Part shown: positions 44,810 through 53,852 of the stretch, piece by piece
Position numbering within the stretch: position 1 is the first letter of the stretch
Layout: each line of letters opens with the position of its first letter
NCBI GenBank assembly: GCA_049652385.1
Contig: JBASDX010000002.1
Span: forward strand, 62,001-126,000
Source: DMER64 sp049652385
GTDB taxonomy: Bacteria > Bacteroidota > Bacteroidia > Bacteroidales > UBA932
Direction of reading: 5' to 3'
Length of the DNA stretch: 64,000 bases
Notes under the pieces: model-generated
The model's input: only the letters and a program-made list of their open reading frames with translations
Databases searched by the model: none
What the model was told of the DNA's origin: nothing
Program-made: the position numbers and the translations under genes

Positions 44810-45784
44810 ATGAAGATAGCCGGAATGGATTTGGGAAAAGAGCCGCTTTTTCTCGCTCCCATGGAAGATGTCACCGATGCCTCTTTCCGTTTTATTTGTA
44901 AAGAATACGGTGCCGATATGATGTATACGGAATTTGTATCGGCAGACGGTCTGGTGCGCGATGCCCACAAGAGCCTGGCCAAGTTGGTGCTTTCGGAAAA
45001 GGAGCGCCCTATAGGCATTCAGATTTATGGACATATTCCGGAATCGTTGCTGGAAGCGGCCCAGATTGCCGAGGAGGCTGCCCCCGATGTCATAGACATC
45101 AATTTTGGTTGCCCTAAACATAAGATTGCCAAAAGAGGTGCGGGGAGCGGTTGGTTACGGGACCCGGAAGGGTTGGTGGAAATCACCCGACAGATTGTAA
45201 AAACCATCAAGGTACCGGTGACAGTAAAAACAAGGTTGGGTTGGGATGAGGACTCCGTCATCATAGAAGACCTGGCCGAGGCGTTGCAGGACGTGGGTAT
45301 TGCCGCCCTTACCATTCACGGCAGAACACGTGCCCAGATGTACAAGGGGCAGGCGGATTGGAGCCCTATTGGAGCCGTTTGTGCCAATCCGCGCATACAG
45401 ATACCCATTATTGGTAACGGAGACATTGCTACCCCGCAGCAGGCACGGTATGCCTTTGATACGTACGGAGTAGATGGGATTATGATTGGCAGGGCCAGCT
45501 TTGGGCATCCCTGGATTTTCAAAGAAATAAAACATTATTTACAGACAGGGGAAGAACTGCCCCAGATGGGGGTCCAGGAGCGTGTGCAACTGGCCAAACG
45601 CCATTTGGCAAAATCTATTGAAGTAAAGGGAGAGAGGATAGGGGTGCTGGAAATGAGACGTCATTTAAGCTGTTATTTCAAATCTCTTTCCAACTTTAAA
45701 CCAACCCGGTTACAGTTGGTAACGGAGAATGACCCGGAGAGGTTGTACGATATTTTGGAATCTATTGCAGACACATGGGGGTAA
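44810..45784 (+). CDS. dusB: tRNA-dihydrouridine synthase (DusB-like)
   Basis: A 324-residue FMN enzyme reducing uridines in tRNA D-loops. LAPMEDVTDASFR at the start, NFGCPKHKIAKRGAGSG with the catalytic Cys101, and LTIHGRTRAQMYKGQADW are the family marks; the C-terminal ~80 residues form the tRNA-binding helical domain. A TATCTTTG box at 44798-44805 ends only 4 nt before the ATG. It overlaps lpxK by 10 bp, so the two form an operon. Confidence 0.95.
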   Translation: MKIAGMDLGKEPLFLAPMEDVTDASFRFICKEYGADMMYTEFVSADGLVRDAHKSLAKLVLSEKERPIGIQIYGHIPESLLEAAQIAEEAAPDVIDINFGCPKHKIAKRGAGSGWLRDPEGLVEITRQIVKTIKVPVTVKTRLGWDEDSVIIEDLAEALQDVGIAALTIHGRTRAQMYKGQADWSPIGAVCANPRIQIPIIGNGDIATPQQARYAFDTYGVDGIMIGRASFGHPWIFKEIKHYLQTGEELPQMGVQERVQLAKRHLAKSIEVKGERIGVLEMRRHLSCYFKSLSNFKPTRLQLVTENDPERLYDILESIADTWG

Positions 45785-46884
45785 AAACATTTTTATATAC
45801 CTGGCTTTCCCCGTACGCATGGGTATTGGGTATACGCCATTTTCTGTACGATAGCGGGATGCTCCTTTCCCGGGAATTCCCAAACGTACCGGTTATTTGT
45901 GTGGGGAACATGACTGTCGGAGGAACGGGAAAGACCCCCATGACAGAATACCTGGTGGAATGGCTGTTGCAACAAGGAAAACGCCCCATGGTACTCTCAC
46001 GCGGTTACGGCAGAAAAACAAAAGGATTTCATTACGTAGAGCCCCATGAAGCCGCCTGTCAGAAAAACGGGTATGTGTTCCGGGAAAACGGGAATGCTTG
46101 CCGGGAAACAGACGGTCATATATTGTGGGGAGACGAACCCCTCCAGATCAAATACCGTTTTCCCAATGTTGTGGTAGCCGTCTGTGAAGACAGGGTAGCG
46201 GGAGTGGAGCGCCTGCTCACCGATTACCCGGAAGACCCTTGGATTATCCTGGACGACGCCCTGCAGCACCGCCGCCTGAAACCGTCCGGGACTGTTTTGA
46301 TGGCAAATTTCCACAGGCCTTTTTGGAAAGACCGTTTGCTGCCGTTTGGGCGGCTGCGCGATTTGCCCTCTGCCGTAAAAAGAGCGGACTGTGTGGTATT
46401 GACCCATTGTCCCTTCCCGTTACCGGAAGAACAAAAAAAAGAACACATACGGCAAGTAAAGCAAAGTGCGACTATTCCTGTTTTTCACACCTATATGACG
46501 TACGGAGCACCTGTCCCTTTAAACAATCCGCAGCAACCGTTACGCAAAGAATCCCCTGTTTTGCTTGTTACGGGAGTGGCAGATGCAGCCCCGTTACGTC
46601 AATACGTACAAACACACTATAAAGTAGAGCGCCATCTGAATTACCCGGATCACCATATCTTTTCCCAAAAAGACATTAAAAAAATCACGCACCTGTTGCA
46701 GGAAAATCCTTCCCGCCGGCTGATTACCACAGCCAAAGATGCCGTGCGCCTTATGCACAGCCACATCCCGGGGTGGGTGATTCCAATAAAACTACAGTTT
46801 TTTCCCGAAGAGACTGCTGCTGCCTTTTCTCAGCTTGTTTTATTCGAAATGTCCGCATCTGAACAGGAAGGGGACTCGCTGTAG
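45775..46884 (+). CDS. lpxK: Tetraacyldisaccharide 4'-kinase
   Basis: A 369-residue inner-membrane kinase that adds the 4'-phosphate to lipid A precursor. The P-loop GNMTVGGTGKTPMTEYL (~43-60), LSRGYGRKTKGF and the DDALQHRRL motif are all clear. N-terminal hydrophobic residues anchor it to the membrane. Overlap with dusB suggests joint transcription. Downstream is the 1-kb structured region. Confidence 0.95.
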   Translation: MGVKTFLYTWLSPYAWVLGIRHFLYDSGMLLSREFPNVPVICVGNMTVGGTGKTPMTEYLVEWLLQQGKRPMVLSRGYGRKTKGFHYVEPHEAACQKNGYVFRENGNACRETDGHILWGDEPLQIKYRFPNVVVAVCEDRVAGVERLLTDYPEDPWIILDDALQHRRLKPSGTVLMANFHRPFWKDRLLPFGRLRDLPSAVKRADCVVLTHCPFPLPEEQKKEHIRQVKQSATIPVFHTYMTYGAPVPLNNPQQPLRKESPVLLVTGVADAAPLRQYVQTHYKVERHLNYPDHHIFSQKDIKKITHLLQENPSRRLITTAKDAVRLMHSHIPGWVIPIKLQFFPEETAAAFSQLVLFEMSASEQEGDSL

Positions 46885-47003
46885 CCGCATCAGATGCAGG
46901 GTAATAAGTACCTCAAAACGACATGGTCTCGCAATGCGTTGATTTTCTACATATTAATACTACGTTTACAAAGGGCTTACTTATTACTAGGGGTGACAGG
47001 AAA

Positions 47004-47043
47004 GGGACCTGCTGACAGGTGGGGAGGATTTTCCGTGGCGCTA
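47004..47043 (+). repeat. Structured module copy A
   Basis: GGG, then hairpin ACCTG-CTGA-CAGGT (47007-47020), then GGGGAGGATTTTCCGTGG and CGCTA. Copy B at 47742-47780 has the same layout with a different but still paired stem. Confidence 0.6.
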
Positions 47044-47091
47044 CAACTGGACCGCCTTACACACAACCGCAAGCCGGGCTTCTTGTTTCCA

Positions 47092-47180
47092 GGTAGTGAG
47101 TAGTACAAAAGCGTCAAACGTTGCAACGTTATGTATATCTGCGCATTAGCGTTCCGTTCGAAAAACGGCCACTCACTACC
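47092..47180. repeat. 89-bp unit 1 with terminal inverted repeats
   Basis: It starts GGTAGTGAGTAG and ends CCACTCACTACC (11 of 12 complementary). The inside contains a palindromic CAAACGTTGCAACGTT stretch and ends with GAAAAACGG before the terminal repeat, like unit 2. Confidence 0.7.
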
Positions 47181-47219
47181 CAGACCGAAAAATGCGGAAA
47201 AACGGCCTTTTTGCTGCTA

Positions 47220-47308
47220 GGTAGTGAGTAGCCAAAAAGGGTGAAGGGAGGCAAGTTGCTGGATAACAGTGTAGTAGATGGGTGTCTGGAAAAACGCTAC
47301 TCACTACC
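47220..47308. repeat. 89-bp unit 2 with perfect terminal inverted repeats
   Basis: GGTAGTGAGTAG and CTACTCACTACC are perfectly complementary over 12 bp. It is exactly as long as unit 1, in the same orientation, 39 bp away; the interiors have diverged apart from shared blocks such as GAAAAACG. Confidence 0.7.
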
Positions 47309-47373
47309 TCGTCGTCAGTCCCTTCATTGCAGATAGTCAACCTGCAAAACGCAGCCGGAACTGCAACCAACAT

Positions 47374-47546
47374 GCGGAAGCCTCGGCAAGGAAACCCCGG
47401 CTTCCGCCTGTTTGTTGCGGGCCGGCACTCAACGTACGAAGTACAAGGCCATGAGCGGTGTGCCAGCTTGGTGCTGGCACGTTATGATAAGTCTTGGCAC
47501 GCCATTGGGCGTACCGCCCTGCCTACAAAAAATACTTTTTTGTGGC
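47374..47546 (+). repeat. Run of strong hairpins
   Basis: GCGGAAGCC/GGCTTCCGC (47374-47382 with 47399-47407), GTGCCAGC/GCTGGCAC (47460-47467 with 47473-47480), GGGCG/CGCCC (47507-47511 with 47515-47519) and ACAAAAAA/TTTTTTGT with an outer GCC/GGC (47521-47546) are all exact. Four such stems in 173 bp suggest a folded RNA or DNA element. Confidence 0.65.
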
Positions 47547-47726
47547 ATCTACATTATTTGAGCTTCTGCCAAAAGCATTCCAATACGAAGCAGTGTTAGC
47601 GCTTACGTAGAAGAGAGCCAATAAAAAAGAACCAAGGAACAAGACCGATAAGGCCTTCAACGGAGACGGAAGGAGGAAATGAAGCATGGCGGCGGGACAG
47701 TTTGTGGCGGCTAAGGAAAACGTTGG

Positions 47727-47780
47727 CTCCCTAACAGGGAGGGGACCACCGCAAGGTGGGGTGGGTTTTCCGTGGTGCTA
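47727..47780 (+). repeat. Structured module copy B
   Basis: Hairpin CTCCCT-AAC-AGGGAG (47727-47741) is followed by GGG, hairpin CCACC-GCAA-GGTGG with a GNRA loop (47746-47759), GGTGGGTTTTCCGTGG and TGCTA. It is homologous to copy A in its last ~40 bp. Confidence 0.6.
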
Positions 47781-47892
47781 TAGCCGGCCGTCTAATTCGG
47801 TCCCACGCATAGATCTGATCTGGGTGTGCCATCTGTGGCGTCAGCCTGTCGCTAGACTTCAAAGTACAGCAAGCCGGGAGCTGCGTTAGCGT

Positions 47893-50800
47893 TCAGTGTT
47901 TTTTCCTGGTGGACAAATTAAATCCGTCTATAAGGACTCGGGGTTTTTCACCTTGCGTATCTTCGTCCTTTAGAGTGATAGTCACTTTCTTTTTTTCTCC
48001 CGGCATAAGAGAAAAGAAATTGTCGCTGTAAAAAACCGGCAGTATTTGTTCTTTACTCTTTTTGCCTGTAACCTTCAGGTGCAACATAAGGCAGGGGGTG
48101 GACGTGTTGTTGTGCAAACGGACTTTTAAGGTCCAAACGCCTTGTTTACGTTTTGCGGTTGTATAGACTTCCGGACGTACTTTAGGCAGGTTCAGCAAAG
48201 CTTTCAGGTTACCGGCTTCCTTTCCCCTCCAATAGAAATTTTCAGAAACCGTTTTTTTGTTCTCCGTAAGAGATAGTTGAATGAAATGTACATCGGAAAG
48301 CGTTTCCGGGAATGGTATGAGACAGCAGGTCAGTGTGGTATCTTCCGGGCAATGTAACAAAGTATCTTTTCTCCAGTGTACAGTACCTTCTGTATCCAAT
48401 ACTTGTACCGTAGCTGTAAGCCGCTCCCTGTTTCCCGCATGGAGGTTTACGATTTCTATTTTATTATCCAGACTGTTCCATTGGATATGAAGCGGTTCAG
48501 AGGCTTTTTTGCAGGCAAAATAAGCCGCAGTTGGGTCAAAATAGTAGTCGTACGTTTGCCACACCATAGAGGGCCAGGCCGGATGGCTCATCCAAAGCAA
48601 CAAGCCTTGACGGTGTGCGCTTCTGCTCTCAAACAAGGCGCGGTATCCGTCGTAATTGATCCACTGGGCTTGCTTAGTAAATGTGCGTGCGTCGGGAGCA
48701 GGTCCAAAAGCCCGCTCGGTCATTTCTATAAACGTAGCCGCACTTTGTGCGCCTTCCAGGCAAAAATCGTGCATCCCCCAAAGGTCGTTTATGGGCCACA
48801 GGTGTTCTTCAGGCAGGGTTCGTTGCAGGCTCTCGTAATTCATCACGTTGGGCATGCCTCGTTCCGTATGCATGGTGTGCTGTCCCGACAGTCCAAAATA
48901 TTCGGCGGCCGGCAGCGTCCGGTAAGGGCCATGGCCGCTCACACCGTCTGCCGAGGAATGAGATATGTATTTAATATCCGGGTGGAGATCGGCTGTCGTT
49001 TGTTGTAAGGCCGAGTCCAGGAATGGCGGTGGATACCCTTCGTTCCTTCCGGCATAGATGGCTATGCAGGGATGGTTGCGGATGCGTTTTACGAGCGAAC
49101 GGGCGTTTTCCATAAACATGCGGTTGTTGCCGGGGACGGGACCGTCCCAGGGATTGGCCAGCCAGAAATCCTGCCAGACCATAATACCATGACGGTCACA
49201 AGCCCGATAAAAGGCATCGTGGCCTGTCTGACCTACCCAGTTACGAATCATGGTAAAATTCATGTGGGCATGGTATGCTACGGCAATGTCGTATTCCCTG
49301 TCTCTGTAGTTCAGGCCGGCTTCCGGAAACCCCCAATTCCCTCCGCGTCCGATAAAACGCTTTCCGTTGATATACATATATAGTACACTGTCTTTTACAG
49401 TATAGTCCATACGCCTTACGCCAGATTGAAAAGACAAACTGTCGGAAATGCTCCTTCCCATGACAAACTGCATCTGTACCGGATACAGATGAGCTTTTCC
49501 ATACCCGTTAGGCCACCACAATTGTGGGTTTTGAAGGTGTACGGTATCGTATACGGTACGTATTTCTTCCGGAGCCAAGGTGATTTCCTTACTAAATGCG
49601 ACCGGTCCGTAGGACCCTTTCCAGAACCCGGAAACATATACATTTTTATGGTTTTTTAATGTAGCTTGCAGGCAGATGGTTGCGTTTGTGGTATCCGGCA
49701 ACGGCAGGAGTGTTTGTACATAAGTGTCTTCCATAGAAACAGAACCGGAAGTAGAGATATACACGTTGTCCCAGATTCCCATATTGCGTCCTCGGATGGT
49801 AGGTATCCAATCCCAGCCTATAGAGGCGTGAAAGGTAGGATTGTCGGCACCCAGGATACCACCGTTTTGGTCCGGGCTTTGCAGGTTTTGCTCCTTAACG
49901 GCTCCAAAGTTTCTGTTTTTGATAATGCGAACGGCCAGAATATTGGTGGTCCCCGGGATGGTTTCTTTGGTGATATTGAGTTTGGCTCTGTCAAAAGCCC
50001 CCTCTACAAAACCCACTCTTCTCCCGTTAAGGAAAACCACGGCTTTCCAATTAATCCCTTCAAAGTGCAAAAACAATTCTTGTTTGTTGAAATCTTCAGG
50101 CAGGAAAAAGACCGTTCTGTACCAAAAGTCGGATTGAAAGAAAGATTCTGAAATATGCAACTGATTATCGGCATAATGAGGGTTGGGAATAGCTCCTGTG
50201 TTTACATAACTTGTCAGAACGGTTCCGGGAACGGTGGCAACAGGCCAGTCGGAACTTCCTTTATACCCTTTACGGGAAATGACAAACCCTGTTTCCGGAA
50301 CCAAAGAGCTGCGTTGTACCCGCCAGTCGCCTCCGTTTAAGAACAATGTGTTGCCCTTGGGGAGTGCTCTGTCTTTGGGTACAGGCACCAATCCTCCCGT
50401 TCCAAAAACCTGGAGTTCGCTTAAGATATACTGTTTGTTATTCAAAGGCTTGTCCATACAAAGCTTTACGTAACGTCCCTGTACAGGCTGTTTAAAGCGA
50501 ACGATTTCTATGGGATTCACTTCTCCCGATAAGACAGCAGCCGTCGTCCACTCCTTTTTGTCGTTTGAAAATTCCACACTCCCCTCTATGGCTTTGTTCA
50601 ACCAATGCAATACCACGCTGTCAACGGCCACTTGTGCACCAAAATCCACCATCAACCATTCCGAATCCGTTCCTTCACTCATCCAGGCACTCACAAAATC
50701 TGCAGAAGGCAAAACGTCAACCGGTTTGTTGTTCATCAGGAACTCCCATTCTGCAAAAGCCCACTCCGTTACTCCGGGAGCCTTGCATACTATTTTGTAA

Positions 50801-51411
50801 AAAGCATACCTGCCCGGATCTTTCACAGGACACGTAAAAACAAACTCTTTTCTGTTTCTGCTTAAGACCTTGCCCGGTATGCGGAGGTCTTGTTCTTTCT
50901 TTAAGAGCTTCCATTCCAAACCGTCCTGAGAGCCGTAAAACGCTATGATGTAAGCACCTGTGCCGGAGGGCAGGTGAGAGGCGATGCCTTTCAGATGCAT
51001 TTCTGTAAAGTCAGGAACCCTTCCGTAAAAATCCAATTGTATGTATACTTCGTTGCCGGGAACCGTATATCTGGAATCTGTTTTTCCGTCAAACAGCCAT
51101 TCCCGCTCCCTTTTTTTCAAATCTCCCAGGTGCGTAGATACATTGATATAGGAGGGAGATCTGTCCGCGAAGATACCGTCTGCGACCAATTGTCCCGTGA
51201 GGTTGTAATCGTAGGCGGAAGAATGATATACCATACGTCCTTTGGCTACGTTCCGGTGTGTTTTTGCATCTATGATTAAAGCAGGTGCGTAATCCTGTGA
51301 AGGATTTCCAGGGTATAATCCTACGCCTTTCGTATACTCAGTCGGGGATTTGCAATGTGAAGCCGTTACAAGTAACAGTCCGGCAAGTGCGGTCAGATAA
51401 AAATTTTTCAT
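47893..51411 (-). CDS. GH2-family glycosidase (beta-mannosidase/exo-glucosaminidase-like) with discoidin domains
   Basis: A 1172-residue lipoprotein (Cys20, TASHC). Residues ~35-225 and ~230-345 are galactose-binding (F5/8 C-like) domains, the second ending VFGTGG. The GH2 part follows: sugar-binding domain (~365-540, FLHFEGINWKAVVFLNGRRVG), Ig-like domain, then a TIM barrel with the acid/base in AGRNEGYPP (Glu791) and the probable nucleophile in HTERGMPN (Glu850). C-terminal beta domains (~955-1172) complete it. The layout is closest to GH2 beta-mannosidases and exo-glucosaminidases; the sugar is not certain. It probably acts at the cell surface or in the periplasm. Confidence 0.88.
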   Translation of the reverse strand: MKNFYLTALAGLLLVTASHCKSPTEYTKGVGLYPGNPSQDYAPALIIDAKTHRNVAKGRMVYHSSAYDYNLTGQLVADGIFADRSPSYINVSTHLGDLKKREREWLFDGKTDSRYTVPGNEVYIQLDFYGRVPDFTEMHLKGIASHLPSGTGAYIIAFYGSQDGLEWKLLKKEQDLRIPGKVLSRNRKEFVFTCPVKDPGRYAFYKIVCKAPGVTEWAFAEWEFLMNNKPVDVLPSADFVSAWMSEGTDSEWLMVDFGAQVAVDSVVLHWLNKAIEGSVEFSNDKKEWTTAAVLSGEVNPIEIVRFKQPVQGRYVKLCMDKPLNNKQYILSELQVFGTGGLVPVPKDRALPKGNTLFLNGGDWRVQRSSLVPETGFVISRKGYKGSSDWPVATVPGTVLTSYVNTGAIPNPHYADNQLHISESFFQSDFWYRTVFFLPEDFNKQELFLHFEGINWKAVVFLNGRRVGFVEGAFDRAKLNITKETIPGTTNILAVRIIKNRNFGAVKEQNLQSPDQNGGILGADNPTFHASIGWDWIPTIRGRNMGIWDNVYISTSGSVSMEDTYVQTLLPLPDTTNATICLQATLKNHKNVYVSGFWKGSYGPVAFSKEITLAPEEIRTVYDTVHLQNPQLWWPNGYGKAHLYPVQMQFVMGRSISDSLSFQSGVRRMDYTVKDSVLYMYINGKRFIGRGGNWGFPEAGLNYRDREYDIAVAYHAHMNFTMIRNWVGQTGHDAFYRACDRHGIMVWQDFWLANPWDGPVPGNNRMFMENARSLVKRIRNHPCIAIYAGRNEGYPPPFLDSALQQTTADLHPDIKYISHSSADGVSGHGPYRTLPAAEYFGLSGQHTMHTERGMPNVMNYESLQRTLPEEHLWPINDLWGMHDFCLEGAQSAATFIEMTERAFGPAPDARTFTKQAQWINYDGYRALFESRSAHRQGLLLWMSHPAWPSMVWQTYDYYFDPTAAYFACKKASEPLHIQWNSLDNKIEIVNLHAGNRERLTATVQVLDTEGTVHWRKDTLLHCPEDTTLTCCLIPFPETLSDVHFIQLSLTENKKTVSENFYWRGKEAGNLKALLNLPKVRPEVYTTAKRKQGVWTLKVRLHNNTSTPCLMLHLKVTGKKSKEQILPVFYSDNFFSLMPGEKKKVTITLKDEDTQGEKPRVLIDGFNLSTRKKH

Positions 51412-51445
51412 GGTTTTTGGAGCGTTGCGTTACTGTAAAGATATA

Positions 51446-51476
51446 AAAAAAAACAGCTCCCCAAAAGAGAACTGTT
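51446..51476 (-). terminator. Terminator of pnp
   Basis: On the minus strand AACAGTTCTC pairs with GGGAGCTGTT over 10 bp (two G-U pairs), loop TTTTG, followed by a long T-run. It lies 30 bp after the pnp stop codon. Confidence 0.8.
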
Positions 51477-51505
51477 CGGCTGTGCGTTAACGGCTGCAGT
51501 TGCGT

Positions 51506-53746
51506 TTAACGGCGGTTGTTTCCTCCTCCTCTTCCGTAGGGTTTGTTTCTGTCCCTGTCGCCGGAGCGGGGATGGCCTCCGCGGGGGTTTCCGCCAGGGG
51601 GACGGGGTCTGCGTTCAGGTTCAACATAGCCTTCCGGTTTTTCCATAAGGGCTTTGCGCGAGAGGCGCATTTTTCCTGTCCGCTCGTCAATTTCCATCAA
51701 TTTAACGGTTACCATATCTCCCGTTTTCACCACATCTTCTACATTTTCTGTTTTTTTCCAGTCCAGTTCAGATACGTGCAGCAGGCCTTCTTTACCGGGA
51801 AGGATTTCCACAAACGCTCCAAATTCCAGAACGGAGATGACTTTACCTGTATATATTTCTCCAACCTCAGGGATGGTGGTAATGGCCTTGATCATTTCCA
51901 GAGCGGCGTCCATGCCCTCTTTGTTTTCTCCAAAAATATCTACAATGCCTACACTGTTTTCTTCAGTAATGGTAATGGTGGTACCGGTTACTTTCTGAAT
52001 CTCCTGGATTACTTTTCCTCCCGTTCCAATAACGGCGCCAATGAAATCTTGAGGGATGGTAATTTGGATGATTCTGGGAACGTGCGGCTTGTAATCGGCT
52101 CTGGGCTCCGATATGGTTTTATCCATTTCGTCCATGATGTGCAACCTGCCCACGCGGGCTTGCTCCAGTGCTTGCTCCAATACTTCATAGGAAAGGCCGT
52201 CAATTTTGATATCCATTTGCGTAGCCGTAATACCGTCACGCGTTCCGGTTACTTTAAAATCCATATCTCCCAGGTGGTCTTCGTCACCTAAAATGTCAGA
52301 AAGGATGGCGTATTTTTTACTTTCCGGATCGGATATAAGCCCCATGGCAATACCGGAAACCGATTTTTTCATTTTAACACCTGCGTCCATCAAAGCCAGT
52401 GTCCCGGCACAGACGGTAGCCATAGAAGAAGAACCGTTGGACTCCAATATATCAGAGACTACACGTACGGCATACGGATTTTCCTCTCCAACAGGCACCA
52501 TACCTTTCAGGGCTCTGTGAGCCAGGTTGCCATGTCCTATTTCTCTACGGCCTACGCCGCGTGTGGGACGTGCATCTCCTGTAGAGAAAGGAGGGAAGTT
52601 GTAATGCAGGACAAATTGCTCGGTACCTTGTATAAGTACTTCGTCCATTTCTTTCATGTCCAATTTAGTACCCAGGGTGACCGTTGTCAGAGATTGTGTT
52701 TCTCCACGGGTGAAAATAGCAGACCCATGGGCCATGGGCAGATAGTCGATTTCGCACCAAATGGGGCGGATATCGGCCGGTTTTCTTCCGTCCAGACGTA
52801 CGCCTTCTTCCAGAATCATTTGCCGTACGGCTTGCTTTTCCACGTTGTGGTAATAGCGGGATACCATAACTGCCTTTTCTTCTCGCTCTTCTTCCGGCAG
52901 GGTTTGTAAAAACTCTTCTTTCAGGGCGTCAAAAGCCTCGGCACGTGTATGCTTGTCTTGTCCCGATTTGGCGATGGCGTAGCAGCGGTCGTAACAGTAG
53001 GATTCAACGGCTTCTCGCAGCTCTTCATCGTTTTCTTCATGTTCGTATTCCCTTTTGACCGTTTTGCCGGCTTCTTCCATCATTTCCATTTGGACCTGAC
53101 AGTGTTTTTTGATTTCTGTATGGGCAAATTTGATGGCTTCTAACATTTCAGATTCGCTCGCTTCTTTCATTTCGCCTTCTACCATCAGGATATTGTCGTA
53201 GGTAGCACCTACGATGATATCCAAATCGGCTTCTTTTAACTGGCCAAAGGTTGGATTGAGTATAAAGTCTCCATTGATGCGTCCAACGCGTACTTCTGAA
53301 ATGGGACCGTTGAAAGGAATATCACTCACGGCAAGTGCCGCGGAAGCGGCTAATCCGGCCAAAGAATCGGGCATGATGTCTTTTTCTGCCGAGATTAGAA
53401 ATACGTTGACAAATACTTCTGCGTGAAAATCGTCGGGGAAAAGCGGTCTTAGAGCCCTGTCAATCAGGCGTGAAACGAGAATTTCATAGTCCGAAGGACG
53501 TCCTTCGCGTTTCATAAATCCTCCGGGATATCTTCCGGCAGCAGCAAATTTTTCTTTATAATCTACGGAAAGCGGCATAAAATCCGTATCGGGCTTGGCT
53601 TCCTTTGCGCACGTGACGGCTGCCAGTAACATGGTACCGCCCATTCTCACTACAACGGAACCATCGGCTTGTTTGGCCAACTTCCCGGATTCAATTTCAA
53701 TGGTACGACCATCATCCATTGTGATGGTTTTCTTAATAATTTTCAT
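51506..53746 (-). CDS. pnp: Polyribonucleotide nucleotidyltransferase (PNPase)
   Basis: The 746-residue 3'-5' exoribonuclease forms a trimer and uses phosphate to degrade RNA. Two RNase PH domains (~10-140 and ~325-460), a KH domain (~560-620, GAVIGTGGKVIQEIQ) and an S1 domain (~630-700, GKVISVLEFGAFVEILPGKEG) are in order. Residues ~705-746 form a Gly/Arg/Pro-rich tail (RPPGGNPRGGHPRSG). It follows rpsO, the common rpsO-pnp order, but a terminator separates them. Confidence 0.98.
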   Translation of the reverse strand: MKIIKKTITMDDGRTIEIESGKLAKQADGSVVVRMGGTMLLAAVTCAKEAKPDTDFMPLSVDYKEKFAAAGRYPGGFMKREGRPSDYEILVSRLIDRALRPLFPDDFHAEVFVNVFLISAEKDIMPDSLAGLAASAALAVSDIPFNGPISEVRVGRINGDFILNPTFGQLKEADLDIIVGATYDNILMVEGEMKEASESEMLEAIKFAHTEIKKHCQVQMEMMEEAGKTVKREYEHEENDEELREAVESYCYDRCYAIAKSGQDKHTRAEAFDALKEEFLQTLPEEEREEKAVMVSRYYHNVEKQAVRQMILEEGVRLDGRKPADIRPIWCEIDYLPMAHGSAIFTRGETQSLTTVTLGTKLDMKEMDEVLIQGTEQFVLHYNFPPFSTGDARPTRGVGRREIGHGNLAHRALKGMVPVGEENPYAVRVVSDILESNGSSSMATVCAGTLALMDAGVKMKKSVSGIAMGLISDPESKKYAILSDILGDEDHLGDMDFKVTGTRDGITATQMDIKIDGLSYEVLEQALEQARVGRLHIMDEMDKTISEPRADYKPHVPRIIQITIPQDFIGAVIGTGGKVIQEIQKVTGTTITITEENSVGIVDIFGENKEGMDAALEMIKAITTIPEVGEIYTGKVISVLEFGAFVEILPGKEGLLHVSELDWKKTENVEDVVKTGDMVTVKLMEIDERTGKMRLSRKALMEKPEGYVEPERRPRPPGGNPRGGHPRSGDRDRNKPYGRGGGNNRR

Positions 53747-53774
53747 GTATTCTATATTAGCAAAAATTTTTAAA

Positions 53775-53808
53775 AAAGGCTGATCTCTATGCAGAGAGTG
53801 CAGCCTTT
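53775..53808 (-). terminator. Terminator between rpsO and pnp
   Basis: AAAGGCTG and CAGCCTTT pair (53801-53808 with 53775-53782), with inner CTCT/AGAG pairing, followed on the minus strand by TTTT. It would end most rpsO transcripts before pnp. Confidence 0.75.
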
Positions 53809-53852
53809 GTTTGGTGTGTGCAAAGAGCTTGTTGCATCTTTGCCTGTGTCAG

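Larger units (their letters stand above)
46885..47892. other. 1-kb convergent intergenic region with many inverted repeats
   Basis: No convincing gene lies here; the open frames of up to ~105 codons have no family resemblance and cut across repeats. The region holds a duplicated hairpin module (46999-47045 and 47742-47785), two 89-bp units with matching terminal inverted repeats (47092-47180 and 47220-47308), and a series of strong hairpins (47374-47407, 47460-47480, 47507-47519, 47521-47546). RTTAGCG occurs near 47146, 47595 and 47885. It could be a large structured RNA, a non-autonomous mobile repeat, or a remnant of one. I found no promoter-like TAnnTTTG. Confidence 0.6.

Noticed and set aside
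47092..47308. CRISPR array
   Set aside because: Only two units, the ends are inverted repeats and not direct repeats with unique spacers, and no cas gene is in the window.
46894..47889. Open reading frames of 60-105 codons on the plus strand in the 1-kb region
   Set aside because: Their products have no family resemblance, irregular composition and no start signals, and they run across inverted repeats and hairpins, so they are most likely chance frames.
47146..47891. Integron attC sites suggested by the repeated RTTAGCG motif
   Set aside because: The motif does not fit GTTRRRY, no partner RYYYAAC boxes are found at the right distance, and there is no integron integrase.
46885..47892. Known structured RNAs (RNase P, SRP, tmRNA, 5S, group II intron) as explanation of the region
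   Set aside because: None of their conserved blocks is present on either strand, for example GAGGAAAGTCC of RNase P or the GGAAG-CAG loop of SRP RNA.
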